A stretch of 64,000 nucleotides of DNA from Epiperipatus broadwayi. Its lineage: Eukaryota; Onychophora; Udeonychophora; Euonychophora; Peripatidae. A program made the position numbers and the translations under genes. The notes beneath the pieces were generated by a model, which was given only the letters and a program-made list of their open reading frames with translations, was not told where the DNA came from and made no database searches. The stretch lies in assembly GCA_028023455.1 (NCBI GenBank), contig JAQFVV010006221.1, forward strand, positions 10,025,011 through 10,089,010. The letters are read 5' to 3'. Below, piece after piece: positions 13,950 through 24,521 of this stretch (position 1 is the stretch's first letter; each line of letters starts with the position of its first letter).

Positions 13950-15767
13950 TACTATCATGTTCCGTAGAATTATTGAGGTTCTAAGCTAATTTTTAAGAAT
14001 AGTCTGATAGGAAATTTGGTGTTTTAGTGAACCATTATTTAAATAGTTATTCCAATTATATTTTTTAAAATACTTTTAAGTAAAATAATAATTTAAAAGA
14101 AATTACTACTGTCACAATATAAAAAAAATAGTTATACATTTCAAACTAAATCTGTCTTAATCTGAATCTGTAAATCACTAAGAATCTGTGAAAATGCCTC
14201 AACCTATGTCTTTGTACTAGCCTTAATCCAATGATTTCATTGGTCAATACTGCTTGTAAAAATCTGCCATTTACATAACTACATCAATATCATTTTTTAA
14301 AATTAAGTTTTAAAATTATGAGTCATCAGTTTTAAATATTATCAAAAATATTTAATACCTTAAATATTAAATATTTTTATCTAAAAAATTAAATCCTTAT
14401 TAAAACAATTTTTAATATTCTAATGAAAATTGACTTAAAATAAAATATTACACTTAAATAAAATAATAATTTTAATTATTACTTTTCTAATATTATCTCT
14501 AGACTTTATATTTGTTACACTTTATTATGAATCAAACTTTTGTTAACAAGTTACAATTAAAGTTTTCTTCCCCTAACTTTTTGAAAATTCATATTCATAT
14601 AATCACCTCTAACCATATGATACTTTCAGCATATTCTAAACTAATATTAAATTAACTTATCATTTAAATAATATTTTAGACAAAATAATTACTTTAAACC
14701 TGTAATATAAAATATTTATTGCTATAATTAAGCTATTCTATCTCTGTAGTATCTTTTTAAATATAAATTAAAATTAATTACTATCTTTTAAACACTTTAT
14801 TGTATCATTTTATTATTTAATTCATCTCAAAATGAGTTCAAACTATCTAGCTTCTATCTACTGATTTTGAACCCTTACTATCTATATCAAAATTATATGC
14901 TATAAAATAACCTAAATTTATTTTTTATTATAGCTACTTTTTCAACCTACCTAACAATCTGTACCAATTTTAAAGAGTACAATATATATATTATGTACAG
15001 TGGACCCATGCACTATACTATATTTTGTGCCAAGCCCCCTCCCCCTATATCAAAATGTAATATACAGCATATATATAGCTCACATTTTGTTATTAAACTT
15101 TGATTACAATAGAATATGTATCGTTTATTGAGCTGCAAGTATACTGCACTTTTCAACATGTATATAACATTGATGCTTTTTATATGTATAATATACATAT
15201 ATAAATTAAGATTATAGTGTAAACATAATTTCAAAATAATATATAATTTTTATTAATAAATTGAGGAGAAAGATTGACATATATTTTGCTGAATGTATGT
15301 TGACTCATCCAGTCTAGAAAAAAATAAAAATAAGTAAAAAAAAACTAGTGTAGATTTATTTTTTTAATAAAGTATATAATTGTTTAACTTTCATTGAAAT
15401 TAAACATGCCCTGGATAATATTCTTTTTTTAATAACTTTTTTCTTTTATAGAAATATGATAGATTAATCTTTTTATCAAGGAATTATGATATCTCATTAT
15501 TTTAAGGGTTTTAAATTGGTATTAATCTAAAATATGTTTTAAAATATTGTAAATCTTTTATCATTACTCTCAAAAATATTTTATTATGTAAAATATTGCA
15601 TATCAAATTCAGAAAGGATAATAAAGAAAAAAAAAAGTATGTGCTTTCAACATAACTGAAGATTTTTTTATTAAAGAATATGATTGTTTATAGTGTTCCA
15701 AAAAGAAAAAATGGCTGCTGATATAATTTAAAATTTATTTACACATTTTATTTTTAAATATTTGAAA
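13950..15767. other. AT-rich sequence without recognisable genes
   Basis: Extremely AT-rich. The 73-codon minus-strand open frame at 15013-15234 is low-complexity and shows no domain. Nothing else stands out. Confidence 0.45.
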
Positions 15768-15891
15768 ACCAGGCTTCACAAACCTGGAGCTTAATTGCAA
15801 ATAGAGGGAATTTGAACTCGGACTTTCAATCACCCTTCAACTATCCATACTATCTCATACAACTGATACATGACCACACAAATGTAAAAAA

Positions 15892-15956
15892 GATAAATAA
15901 TCACCAATATAAGTATTTTGTGCTAAAGCAGCACTCATCAGTTGGTCCAGATTATC
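15892..15956 (-). ncRNA. hammerhead ribozyme motif, family C, G12 mutated
   Basis: Left arm of the inverted pair. On the minus strand the order is ACCAA, CTGATGA (complement 15935-15941), stem II GTGCT/AGCAC, AAAA, a short stem III, TA, then TTGGTGATTA. Pairing in stems I, II and III is intact. The GAAA box reads AAAA, which removes the catalytic G12, so this copy should be inactive. The change fits decay of a CG dinucleotide (CGAAA to CAAAA). Confidence 0.72.
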
Positions 15957-16205
15957 TTCTCCCACACATATATATATAATCAGCGCTCAGTTTATATTAA
16001 GATAGCAAATCTTCACACTTTAATGGACAGGCTTCAATCTACTCCAACTTTTCAGCCATTTATATATCTTAATATAAACTGAGCACTTGCAGTGATATGG
16101 ATGGTGAGAGAATTGGACTAGATTGAAGCCTGTCCAATAAAATGTGAAGATTTGCTATCTTAATATAAACTGAGCACTGATTACATATATATGTGTGTGG
16201 GAGGT

Positions 16206-16270
16206 GATAATCTGGATCAACTGATGAGTGCTGGTTTAGCACGAAGTATGTATATTGGTGATTAGTTATC
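16206..16270 (+). ncRNA. hammerhead ribozyme motif, family C, near-consensus
   Basis: Right arm of the inverted pair. Stem I 5' side is ATAATC, a TGG bulge, then ATCAA. CTGATGA follows at 16221-16227, stem II GTGCT/AGCAC with loop GGTTT, then GAAG at 16243-16246, stem III (G46-T53 wobble and T47-A52 around a four-base loop), UA at 16253-16254 with predicted cleavage after 16254, then TTGGTGATTA pairing back to stem I. The only core departure is the last A of GAAA, which is G here and can wobble-pair with U16.1. The stem I bulge and loop II are where natural type I hammerheads make their tertiary contact. Confidence 0.78.
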
Positions 16271-16400
16271 TTTTCTACATGTGTGTGGTTGTATGTCAGT
16301 TGTATGAGATAGTGTGGATAGTTGAAGGGTGCTAGAAAGTCTGAGTTCAAATCCACTCTATTTAAATTTTATTTTTATAAACATGATCCATACAGTGTAT

Positions 16401-17628
16401 AGAAATAAAAAATAAATACTCAAATACCATAAAATGTATTAAATTTGTAAATTTTAATGTTTTTTTTATTTATTTACATTGTTGTTTGTTTGTTTACATT
16501 TTTTGATAGCCCATAATTAAAATCATATATTTTGATACAGTGTGACTTACAGATTCACTATATAGTAAATTATACAGCACTAAATAATATGTAGTATTGG
16601 GGAATGATTTTTGAGTGCCATCTAAATTAAATTAAACTTAATGACTCATAGAATCAAAGCCTATTTGCAAACAGATAGGAAATAAATACAATTCCATCTG
16701 AAACCCATAATTTTATATGGAAAACATATTTACATGATGATAATATAAAAGTGAACATTCAATCTATAGAGTTATTTATACAACCAATATTTTTCATAAG
16801 GCAGAAACATTGACTACTCATTTTAATACTTTATAAACAACTTATCTTGTTACATAATAGATAATATTGGAATTATACAGTGCTATAAAATATATATATA
16901 TTTGAGAGATGAATTCTGGCTTATAAATATAAATTTTGGTCATTTTGAACAATACTGCAGACCCATCTTCATAGATGACATTATCATTATCAAAATCTCT
17001 TTTATATATAAGTCATAGTCACAAATAAAAATGGATTTATTTTTTATCTGCTTTGCAGATTAACATTATTCCACAAAATATTAAATCTAATTTAATGTAA
17101 TCATTTCAAAATAGTACAGACGGATATAATATTCATTTATATATAAAACAAATATGATAATTTATGTTTATGATATATATTATAAACAAAAGTAATCATA
17201 TTAGCTCATTCACACAATCAATATTCTATATTTTCAATATTAGACACAAATTTTCACTAAACAATAAATATTTCTTAGCAAGTTTTGTTTTAGTAAATAA
17301 ATCTCTTTCATTAATATAACTTTTTTGTGTGTGAAAAAAAAAGTTCTCAAGACTTCTAAAAGCTATTTGCTAACACATACAATATAGAAGTTACAACTAT
17401 CTAGAGACAAGAGTAGATAATGGAGATGGGCAATTTAATCTACAAAGTAAAATGTAATATCTAGATCAGGTTAGATCACAAATGGAAATGACAGTAAAAT
17501 ATATTTATCAAAGGTAAATAAGTAAAAGCAGGTAAGTAAAATAAAAATATCTGCCTCATTAGATTAAAATTTTAAAGAATTAGAAAACCTATTGGGTAAA
17601 AGCAGAATTGCTATTTAATTATAAGTTA
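16401..17628. other. AT-rich sequence without recognisable genes
   Basis: No open frame with a domain, no tRNA-like segment and no shared repeat seen between the two family C insertions. Confidence 0.45.
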
Positions 17629-17852
17629 TATAAAGAGTGTAATTCGAACTCAGACTATATGTGTGAGGATAGTAATCTGGACCAACGTATATTGGTGATT
17701 ATTTATCTTTTCAACATGTGTGTGATCAGGTGGGTCAGCAATATGAGATGGCACTGAGAGTAGTGGGTCGTGTGAAAATCTGAGTTCGAATCCCACCTAT
17801 ATTACATATATAAATGCAGGTTTAAAGCCTGTACAATGTATAAAGAGTGTAA
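17629..17852 (+). mobile_element. family C element with perfect 14-bp target duplication, core deleted
   Basis: The insertion (17643-17838) is bounded by TATAAAGAGTGTAA at 17629-17642 and 17839-17852. Its ends are inverted: ATTCGAACTCAGA at the left and TCTGAGTTCGAAT at 17780-17792, so it is an inverted pair with most of the left arm lost. Between stem I halves (GGACCAA, TATTGGTG) the expected CTGATGA...GAAA block is missing. The right part is tRNA-like, with TGATCAGGTGGGTC (17722-17735) resembling an A box and GAGTTCGAATCCC (17782-17794) a good B box. It ends with the hairpin CAGGTTTAAAGCCTG. This fixes the boundaries of the family and shows it moves by a mechanism that duplicates its target. 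Confidence 0.85.
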
Positions 17853-18454
17853 AAAAATATAATATAGAATGATAAAATGTCAGTAAAAATTGGACGATGG
17901 AGTAAGCTAAAACTCAGTTATTACGTGAAACAAATAATATGCTTTTTAAATATTACATACTAATTGAACATTAAAAAATTCAAAATAAATCAATATTATA
18001 TATATATTTACATTAATAGTTATTAAAAGAAAAAAAATCACCATTACTTTACACACATCTATGCATTAATTTTTTTTCTATAATAATACTGCAAAGTTTA
18101 TTATCTGATTTTACATTAGAACTTTGTCTAACATATTTATATCTTTTGGCATCCTGTAAAAATAGTTTTATAATCTCACCTTTATTTACACATCTTCAAT
18201 AATATTATTAATCCAAGGTTAAATTCAAAAACATTTTTTTATAATCTCTCAGGATCATTTTCATTTATTTTCATCATATTTTTTTTGCATAGTCTGCAAA
18301 TGTTTTTTTTTTTCAACCCAAAGTCTTCTATTTGAATATACAGAAATGCACTTTATATCAATTTTATTTTTCTATTTAATTCTTTCATTCTAATGTATTA
18401 GTTAATACAAGAGACTTAAACAAACATGATTAAATATTTAATGAATAATATTTT
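17853..18454. other. AT-rich sequence without recognisable genes
   Basis: Homopolymeric A and T runs and no identifiable element. Confidence 0.45.
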
Positions 18455-19018
18455 TAAACCATTAAGCATCACATGATCACTATCTTATACTAGCACATAA
18501 TTGTTTATAAACAAAGCAAAACTCTCCATACAGTATTGCCACCCTGTGCCAACCAGAGTAATCAATGAATACCAGAAGGCTTGTGCATAAAATCCCTATC
18601 TAATGCCTACTCATCCAATGTCCCCAGACTAGTTTCTGGCTTGTGGCCATCATCAGTGAGGAGCTTTGGATCTGAGAGCACTGCACCTAGATCTTAGGAT
18701 CTAATGCAACCCTCCAGCACCCAACTTTTATCTCTACTTAACTACAAAACTATGAGAATGAAATAGAAAACACAAAAAATATTTTCAATCTAAGCTCAAT
18801 GGCTTTTATAGTCATACAGGTCTGAACTCAGTTCAGTACCTATACATTCTGATGTCTTTGGTTCTTTAATAACCATAGCCACCACTATATTATTAAGAGA
18901 TATTGGATGAGTAGGCACTAGATGGGGATTTTATGCACAAGCCTTCTGACATTCATTGATTACTCTGGTTAGCACAGGGTGGCCCTACTATATGGAGAGT
19001 TTCTCTTTGTGAATAATA
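18455..19018. repeat. family B inverted-pair element, HHR in left arm
   Basis: The left arm, read on the minus strand, runs from the hammerhead (18610-18677) to the family tail at about 18529 (GCAAAACTCTCC). A short extension (AAGCATCACATGATCAC...) flanks it at 18462-18525 and is also found at 55727-55775 and 33285-33330. The spacer (18678-18900) contains CTGCACCTAGATCTTAGGAT and a T/A-rich part shared, inverted, with 55905-56000. The right arm (18901-19015) repeats only the post-ribozyme tail (TATTGGATGAGTAGGCACTA to GGAGAGTTTC). The same organisation in opposite orientation at 55722-56170 shows that inverted tail, spacer, ribozyme and tail form one mobile unit. Confidence 0.8.
18610..18677 (-). 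ncRNA. type I hammerhead ribozyme, family B, intact core
   Basis: On the minus strand: CTCAGATCCAA, an AGC internal-loop side, TCCTCA, then CTGATGA (complement 18650-18656), stem II TGGC-CACAA-GCCA, GAAA, CTAGTC, TGGGGA, an internal-loop side, TTGGATGAG. Stem I pairs TCCTCA with TGGGGA (one G-U) and, beyond the internal loop, ATCCAA with TTGGAT. Stem III is minimal (A-U, possibly C-G, closing CTAG). The cleavage triplet is the canonical GTC; predicted cleavage is between plus-strand 18627 and 18626. Every conserved core base is present, making this the copy most likely to cleave. The very short stem III could make it work best as a dimer, as reported for other small-stem-III hammerheads. Confidence 0.82.
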
Positions 19019-19029
19019 TTTTGGTAATG

Positions 19030-19255
19030 TAATTTTCACTATATCATTCTCACACAAGGTAAGGACTGTTTTCTATCAGCTTTTAACACCTTGTGGAAGA
19101 GTGTGATCATAAACATACGACCAAAGACATGTGAAAAAGGTGTATGATTCTCAAGATGCATGAAAGTGTTGCAATGAAAAGTTCACTATAGAAATATTCT
19201 CAATTAAGTGTATAACCTTTAGTCTAATGAATGACTATTAAAAATTATTTATATA
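19030..19255. repeat. inverted repeat related to 24370-24521 (family D)
   Basis: The left half, read on the minus strand, matches 24360-24475: ATGATCACACTCTTCCACAA, then GGTGTTA, CAGTCC and TGAGAATGATATAGTGAAAA. The right half reads the same family on the plus strand (CACTATAGAAATATTCTC to TAGTCTAATGAATGA). It directly follows the family B element, and the other copy directly follows a family C-type hammerhead, so family D sequence may belong to these elements. The matches are by eye and moderately diverged. Confidence 0.5.
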
Positions 19256-19333
19256 CTTCCATAAAATGGTTTGTGTCAATGCTGTGAGGGTGGTAAATTT
19301 AACACTTCAATTAAACTTTAATAATTGGTTAAC

Positions 19334-19439
<106 letters not shown>

Positions 19440-20057
19440 AACCCTTTGGTTTATTCCATCTATAAACCAAATATAATAAAATGAAGTAATTGGGGAAAAA
19501 ATTTTTTTTGCTATAAAAAGAATTAAGTTTTATTTAAGAAAGTAATGGCTACATAGCTCACAAGTAACATATATAGAGACAGTTTGTGTTTGTATGGAAT
19601 GTCTATTACTAAAGAGTTGATGAGAAGTAAGGTTGAATCGATTGTCAGTAGCTTTAGTTAACAGTTTCTTTCTAGAGAATAAGTTTGGAGTTATAGGAGA
19701 TTGTGGTAAATATTTATGTTTATGATTATCAGAAATTATAATTGATTTTATGCTCGAAATTATAAGAAATTATGATGGATATTTGTGTTCATATAATCTG
19801 GATAATCAGTATTTTTTATTTGATGGTCTGCACATGCATGTGTATGTGTGTGTGTGATACAGATATATGGGTTTGATTTTTTTTCTTTCCTTTAAAGAAA
19901 CTGACATAATAATTTTTTTTTTTTTTTAATTATTAAAATGTAAATCTAAGTAAGAAATTATTTAGATTCAGTGAATGTAACCTTTGTTTGACAAGAAAAT
20001 TGTTAGTAGGCTTAATTTTTTGATTAGTTTCCTTGACTAAATTTCATAAATTGGTCA

Positions 20058-20190
20058 TCAATATGTTAATTAAAGAGATCTAGTTTAAAATCAGACAAAG
20101 TTATTAGGAAAGTAACACTTTAGAAAGATCAATGTGTTAATTAAGGAGATCTGGTTTCAGATCAGACAAAGTTATTGGGAAAATAACATT
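20058..20190. repeat. imperfect tandem duplication of about 70 bp
   Basis: The segment AATATGTTAATTAAAGAGAT...CAGACAAAGTTATTAGGAAA is followed by a diverged second copy, AATGTGTTAATTAAGGAGAT...CAGACAAAGTTATTGGGAAA. Confidence 0.75.
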
Positions 20191-20870
20191 TTTTTTTAGA
20201 AAGAGTTATTGTTCATTCTGAGTGGGTTTTTTTTAATTAGACTTAAAGACAACCACTGGGGAGGGGGGGAACATCTGTTTCTTTTTTCTTTTTATCCTAT
20301 AAAAACTGGGAAGAAAAGAGAAGAGAAAAGGAAACTTTTGCTGATTGAGAACTGAGCTAACTGACTAAAAATTAATATCTCTAAAGGTATTTTTTTTCCT
20401 CCAAGTTTTTAATTTTCTTTCTCAGAATTTGATAATGAAGTTAAGTTGTATAGTAAACCAAAATATGAATTTCTAATTCTTCCAAAATGGTGCATATCTC
20501 TTTTTCTTAAAATTAATCATGAAGAAGTCAACTTTTGATAAGATATTTTCTGTTGAATGTCACAGTTCATCCAGTTTGCTTATAAAATTTCCTGCAAGGA
20601 GAGAATTGTCAAATTTCTTTTATCAAATTAAAAGACCAATTCAGATTATAATAATTATATGGCTCTTCAAAATTCATTTAAAGAACTACAACAGTCTTCT
20701 GTAATGTTTTAAAAAGAGTTAATTCATGTTAGTAATCACAAACTGCTTATTGCCTATAATTTGAACCTTTAAATGGAAAGGAAGAGGAATGGAGAACAAA
20801 GTGAATTCAAACCCAGGAAGAACTCAACTGGAAGGTAACCAACAGAACTTTTTAAAATTTATTAACTATC

Positions 20871-20967
20871 CTATCTACAAATTTGATTTAAAATAACTAT
20901 CTACAAATTTGATTTAAAATAACTATCTACAATTTTGATTTAGAATAACTATCTACAATTTGATTTA
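20871..20967. repeat. minisatellite, about four 26-bp units
   Basis: Units of the form CTATCTACAAATTTGATTTA plus AAATAA are repeated about four times with small changes in the later units. No gene is associated. Confidence 0.85.
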
Positions 20968-23900
20968 ACTTGATTCAAATGACTGTCTGTGCATTCTATC
21001 CACATTTAATCACAATAACTGTCTGACGTGCCATTATATAGCTATCTCAAATGAAATGAACTAAATATATTGATTAATGGACAGTGGAAGGAAAAGAAAT
21101 TTAAAGAGACTATCTATAATGTTGATATTTATTCTTTATTTTATTTCGTTTATATAATATGTCATTTGTTTTGTTTTCTATTATTTTTATTATTATTATA
21201 TTTCATTTTGTTTATATGCTATGTCACACTCTGATCACTAGATTATTTAATTTAATATTTTGTTTATGCTTAAAATGTGTGAAGGAAAGAAGGAAAAATG
21301 ATTTTGATACCATTTAAGTATAGATGCTCACGTAAATTTAGACTTAAAAGTAAAGAGAGAAATGATATAAATATTTTATTATTCTTAACATAATTTTAAC
21401 TTGTGCTTAATAGTAGATACGAAGAATGAGAGGATGGTCATAAAACCCATTATTATGCTGTGAGTGTTGATCTGTTATTGATATAGATATTGGGTATGTT
21501 GTTGGCTTGACTGGTTAAAATTGAAATAATTCATATATGTATTGATTTGGGATCTGGTTAGTCTTGTTATTTATCTAGGCTAGAATCGATGTATGTGTGG
21601 GCATATTTAAAGTTATAAATGCTTGTCATTACTAATGTAAAGTAATCCTACCACCCAATAGATGGGAAATAGCTGTCTCCTGATTTAGATACCATGGCAG
21701 TTGGAGGACTAAATTTCTCTCCATTTATTTGTTAAGATAGGGAATTATTAGTAAAGTTACTGTTTAAGTATAGAAAATGTTGCAAGCCAATATAGGGAAT
21801 AGGTGTCTAAGAGAAGCTCTTTACACAATTCTGGATCTTAGGAAAGATCTCTCCCTGGCTCAAGCAAATAGTTTAAGTTTGAAGTTGATGTTGTTTTTAT
21901 TATTTCCCTTATCAAGATGTGGCTGTGTGCACGTTATAGTCACTGCATGGTGATGTGATATGAAGAGAGTTTTCTTACATGGGACAGAATAAAGTTGCCC
22001 TGAAAGGATAAGGATTCAGTCAGATGTATATGTATGATGAATAATGACAAAAATTTTAATTAATAAACTAACCGATCTGTATTGATTTTTTTTTTTTTGA
22101 GTGATGGTAGATTGAGGTCGTCAAGCTGAGTGGACATACCAAACTAATTAAGAGATATACAGTCAAAACGTAAAGATCTGACAAGCATGAATGTAAAAGT
22201 GTGGGTTTTGAATTTAAACCCGTTTGCAAAATTAGTAGGGTAATTTTGTGGCATATAATCCTTCTTCATTGGAAATATGAAAATTATTGCTTGATAAAAT
22301 GATTTGGAAATTTAAGATTATTTCACATTGCTAGTTAGAATAATTGAAGCGAATATATTATTTTGAAATAGTCCAATGAACAATGTTTACAATAAAAAGA
22401 GGGGGAAGTAGAAATTTGTGGATTTTCTTCTCTTTCAAGATCAGTTTTTTTAAAGCTAAAATATACGAAATTCTGTTTCCAGCATTTGTATTTATTATTA
22501 TTATTAATCATTTATTTAATAAATGATTGGGTCAAAAAAAGAAGTGAGTCATCCAAGAAATTAGTTAACTCAAACATGTATTTGAATAATAGTCCTGAAT
22601 AGATCAGAAGCATATATTTGTGTAACAATATTATAATTTAGTGTGTTTTGTTTAATCTTTATCATTATTATTTCATGTAATAAAGTTTTGTTATTGTTAT
22701 AAGATTATATTGTGTTTTGTGTTTTGGTGTTTCAAATATCTCCAGAATCTATATATCCAGCACCTATATTTAAGGTAATATTAGTTTATATTTAAATTTA
22801 ATTATTTATTTTATAATGATGCTTTATTTCCAAGATCGATTTGCAGTAGTCATTATTATATTGTTCCCATATTCGATTCACATAGTTAATTTTATATTGA
22901 TAATTTATTTCCATGATTAATTTACAGTATCAATTTTGTCTTGAATATTTCTATATTCGATTAATACAATTCATTTTATATGTCATTTTATAGACTTCAT
23001 TTTCACATAATTTATTGTTATAATTAATTTGCCTAATCTAACTTATGATTATTTCCGTAATTTGATTTCATAAGTAAATTTTGATTGATTTATCTGATTG
23101 ATGTCCATGGTTTACTTCCATAGTTTACTTTAGCAAAGTAAAATTACTAAGGTTATTAATTAAAAATAAATTAGAAATAACAGAATAAAATGACAGGGAA
23201 TAGTTGAGTTAGGTTTAACAAATTTAATCTTTTGATTCATTGTAATGTTGTAAATATTGGGAGCAGACATAAAATCCCTTTCCTGCTCTCGGTGTTTAGA
23301 GTGATTCCTACTATTAAACTCATATTAAAATTTATTTAGCATACATGGGATCATATCCATTACAGTGTAATCACTTATATGGGCACCTCTTGACAGATCT
23401 AGACCTTGAGAAAGAGCAGTTCGATTATTGATCTAAGAGCTAGTTTGGAAGTCAAGTAGCTTATTATAACAACATTATTATACTATAATAAATTATTCTA
23501 CTATTATGAAAATAGGGATCATGAATTGATATTTGATCGAAAAATATATGTGTGTTAGAGAAATAAGATTAGGAATTCTCAGATTAGAGAACATAACACA
23601 GACATTCCGTGTTATATAATTGTAGCTAGTGAAAGTGATAAATGCTGAGAACGAAAAATAAAGTAATGGGATTAAATGGGGAGGATTTATTTGTGATAAA
23701 TTTTATCTAGTACTAAATTAAATAATGATTTTATATTATGAACATAGATTATGAGTTCTCTGCATTAATTACTGAGTTATTTCCAGTCAGATATAAATGA
23801 GAACTGTATGCAATATTTTCTGTAATATCACTCGAGATCAGATATTTATAATAAAGTTGTAGAAGAAAGTTGTCTCATTATTATAAATTTTATAATAAAT

Positions 23901-24244
23901 TTATCATGAAATATTTGCATGACTAATGCTAGGTTTGAAATTAAGACCACATAGATTGAATGGTTCTATCAATATTATTATTATTATTTTCTTGAGAGAC
24001 AATTTAATTACTTTCTCCAGTATCTTCTAGAGTCCTAAATTGACTCTAAATTGACTAGTGATGATGATCTCTAGTGGGCATTACAATTTATAGCTGTAAT
24101 TTGGCGCCCCCGGTATATCTTTGATCCTAAAGTATAAAATTCAATTGACTAGCTACTTGAAATAAATGAGAGTTTATTGAGGTTGAATAAGTAAAAGAGT
24201 GCGCAGAGAAAGTTGAGGTGACAATATATATATATATATATATA

Positions 24245-24521
24245 TTGAACAATAATAAAGATATGTGCAAGGGATTGTGATCTGGGCCAATTGATGAGTG
24301 CTGATTCAGAATGAAATGGACATCTTGGGGACCATATATCTTTTTCATGTTTTTGTTTTTATGCTTATGATTACACCCCTCCACAAGGTGTTAGATAGAA
24401 ACCAGTCCCCACTAAAATCCAGTTTCCTATCTTGCATGAGAATTTTATAGTGAAAAACACATTACAGAAATATTATTTATTATGTGGATAATCTCTCGTC
24501 TAATGTATGATTAACAAAAAT
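24245..24521 (+). repeat. family C-prime hammerhead remnant followed by family D sequence
   Basis: A diverged family C-like repeat with the ribozyme region at 24262-24340. It runs into sequence (24355-24521: CCACAAGGTGTTAGA, TGAGAATTTTATAGTGAAAA, GTCTAATGTATGATTA) that also occurs as an inverted pair at 19030-19255. A closely related ribozyme remnant lies at 36448-36515. The downstream boundary is set by the transposon at 24522. Confidence 0.6.
24262..24340 (+). ncRNA. hammerhead-like motif, family C-prime subfamily
   Basis: GCCAA, then TTGATGA at 24291-24297 (C3 changed to T), stem II region GTGCT/AGAAT with loop GATTC and a mismatch, GAAA at 24313-24316, stem III ATG/CAT around GA, TC at 24323-24324, then TTGGGG. 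Stem III is re-paired compared with family C (ATGGACAT against ATACGTAT) while keeping a UH cleavage dinucleotide, as expected if the fold was once maintained. The C3 change and the stem II mismatch make present activity unlikely. Confidence 0.6.

Larger units (their letters stand above)
15768..16400. repeat. family C inverted pair (foldback) with a hammerhead in each arm
   Basis: Two roughly 300-bp family C copies head to head. The left arm (15768-16048) reads on the minus strand and the right arm (16113-16400) on the plus strand, around a 64-bp centre that contains a further partial duplicate of the arm sequence (CTTAATATAAACTGAGCACT at about 16067 and again at about 16158). The outer ends carry the family's terminal hairpin motif (CAGGCTT...AACCTG on the left, a degenerate version on the right) and the inner flank reads GGAATTTGAACTC / GAGTTCAAATCC. 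A transcript of either strand would form a long hairpin with one sense and one antisense ribozyme. No clear target duplication was found. Confidence 0.8.

Noticed and set aside
16069-16356. 95-codon minus-strand ORF
   Set aside because: It lies entirely in the family C arm; similar peptides appear wherever the repeat is translated, with no sign of coding constraint.
24100-24116. TTTGGCGCCCCC as a retroviral-type primer-binding site
   Set aside because: No LTR could be defined upstream and no gag-pol follows, so it is only mentioned within the region description.
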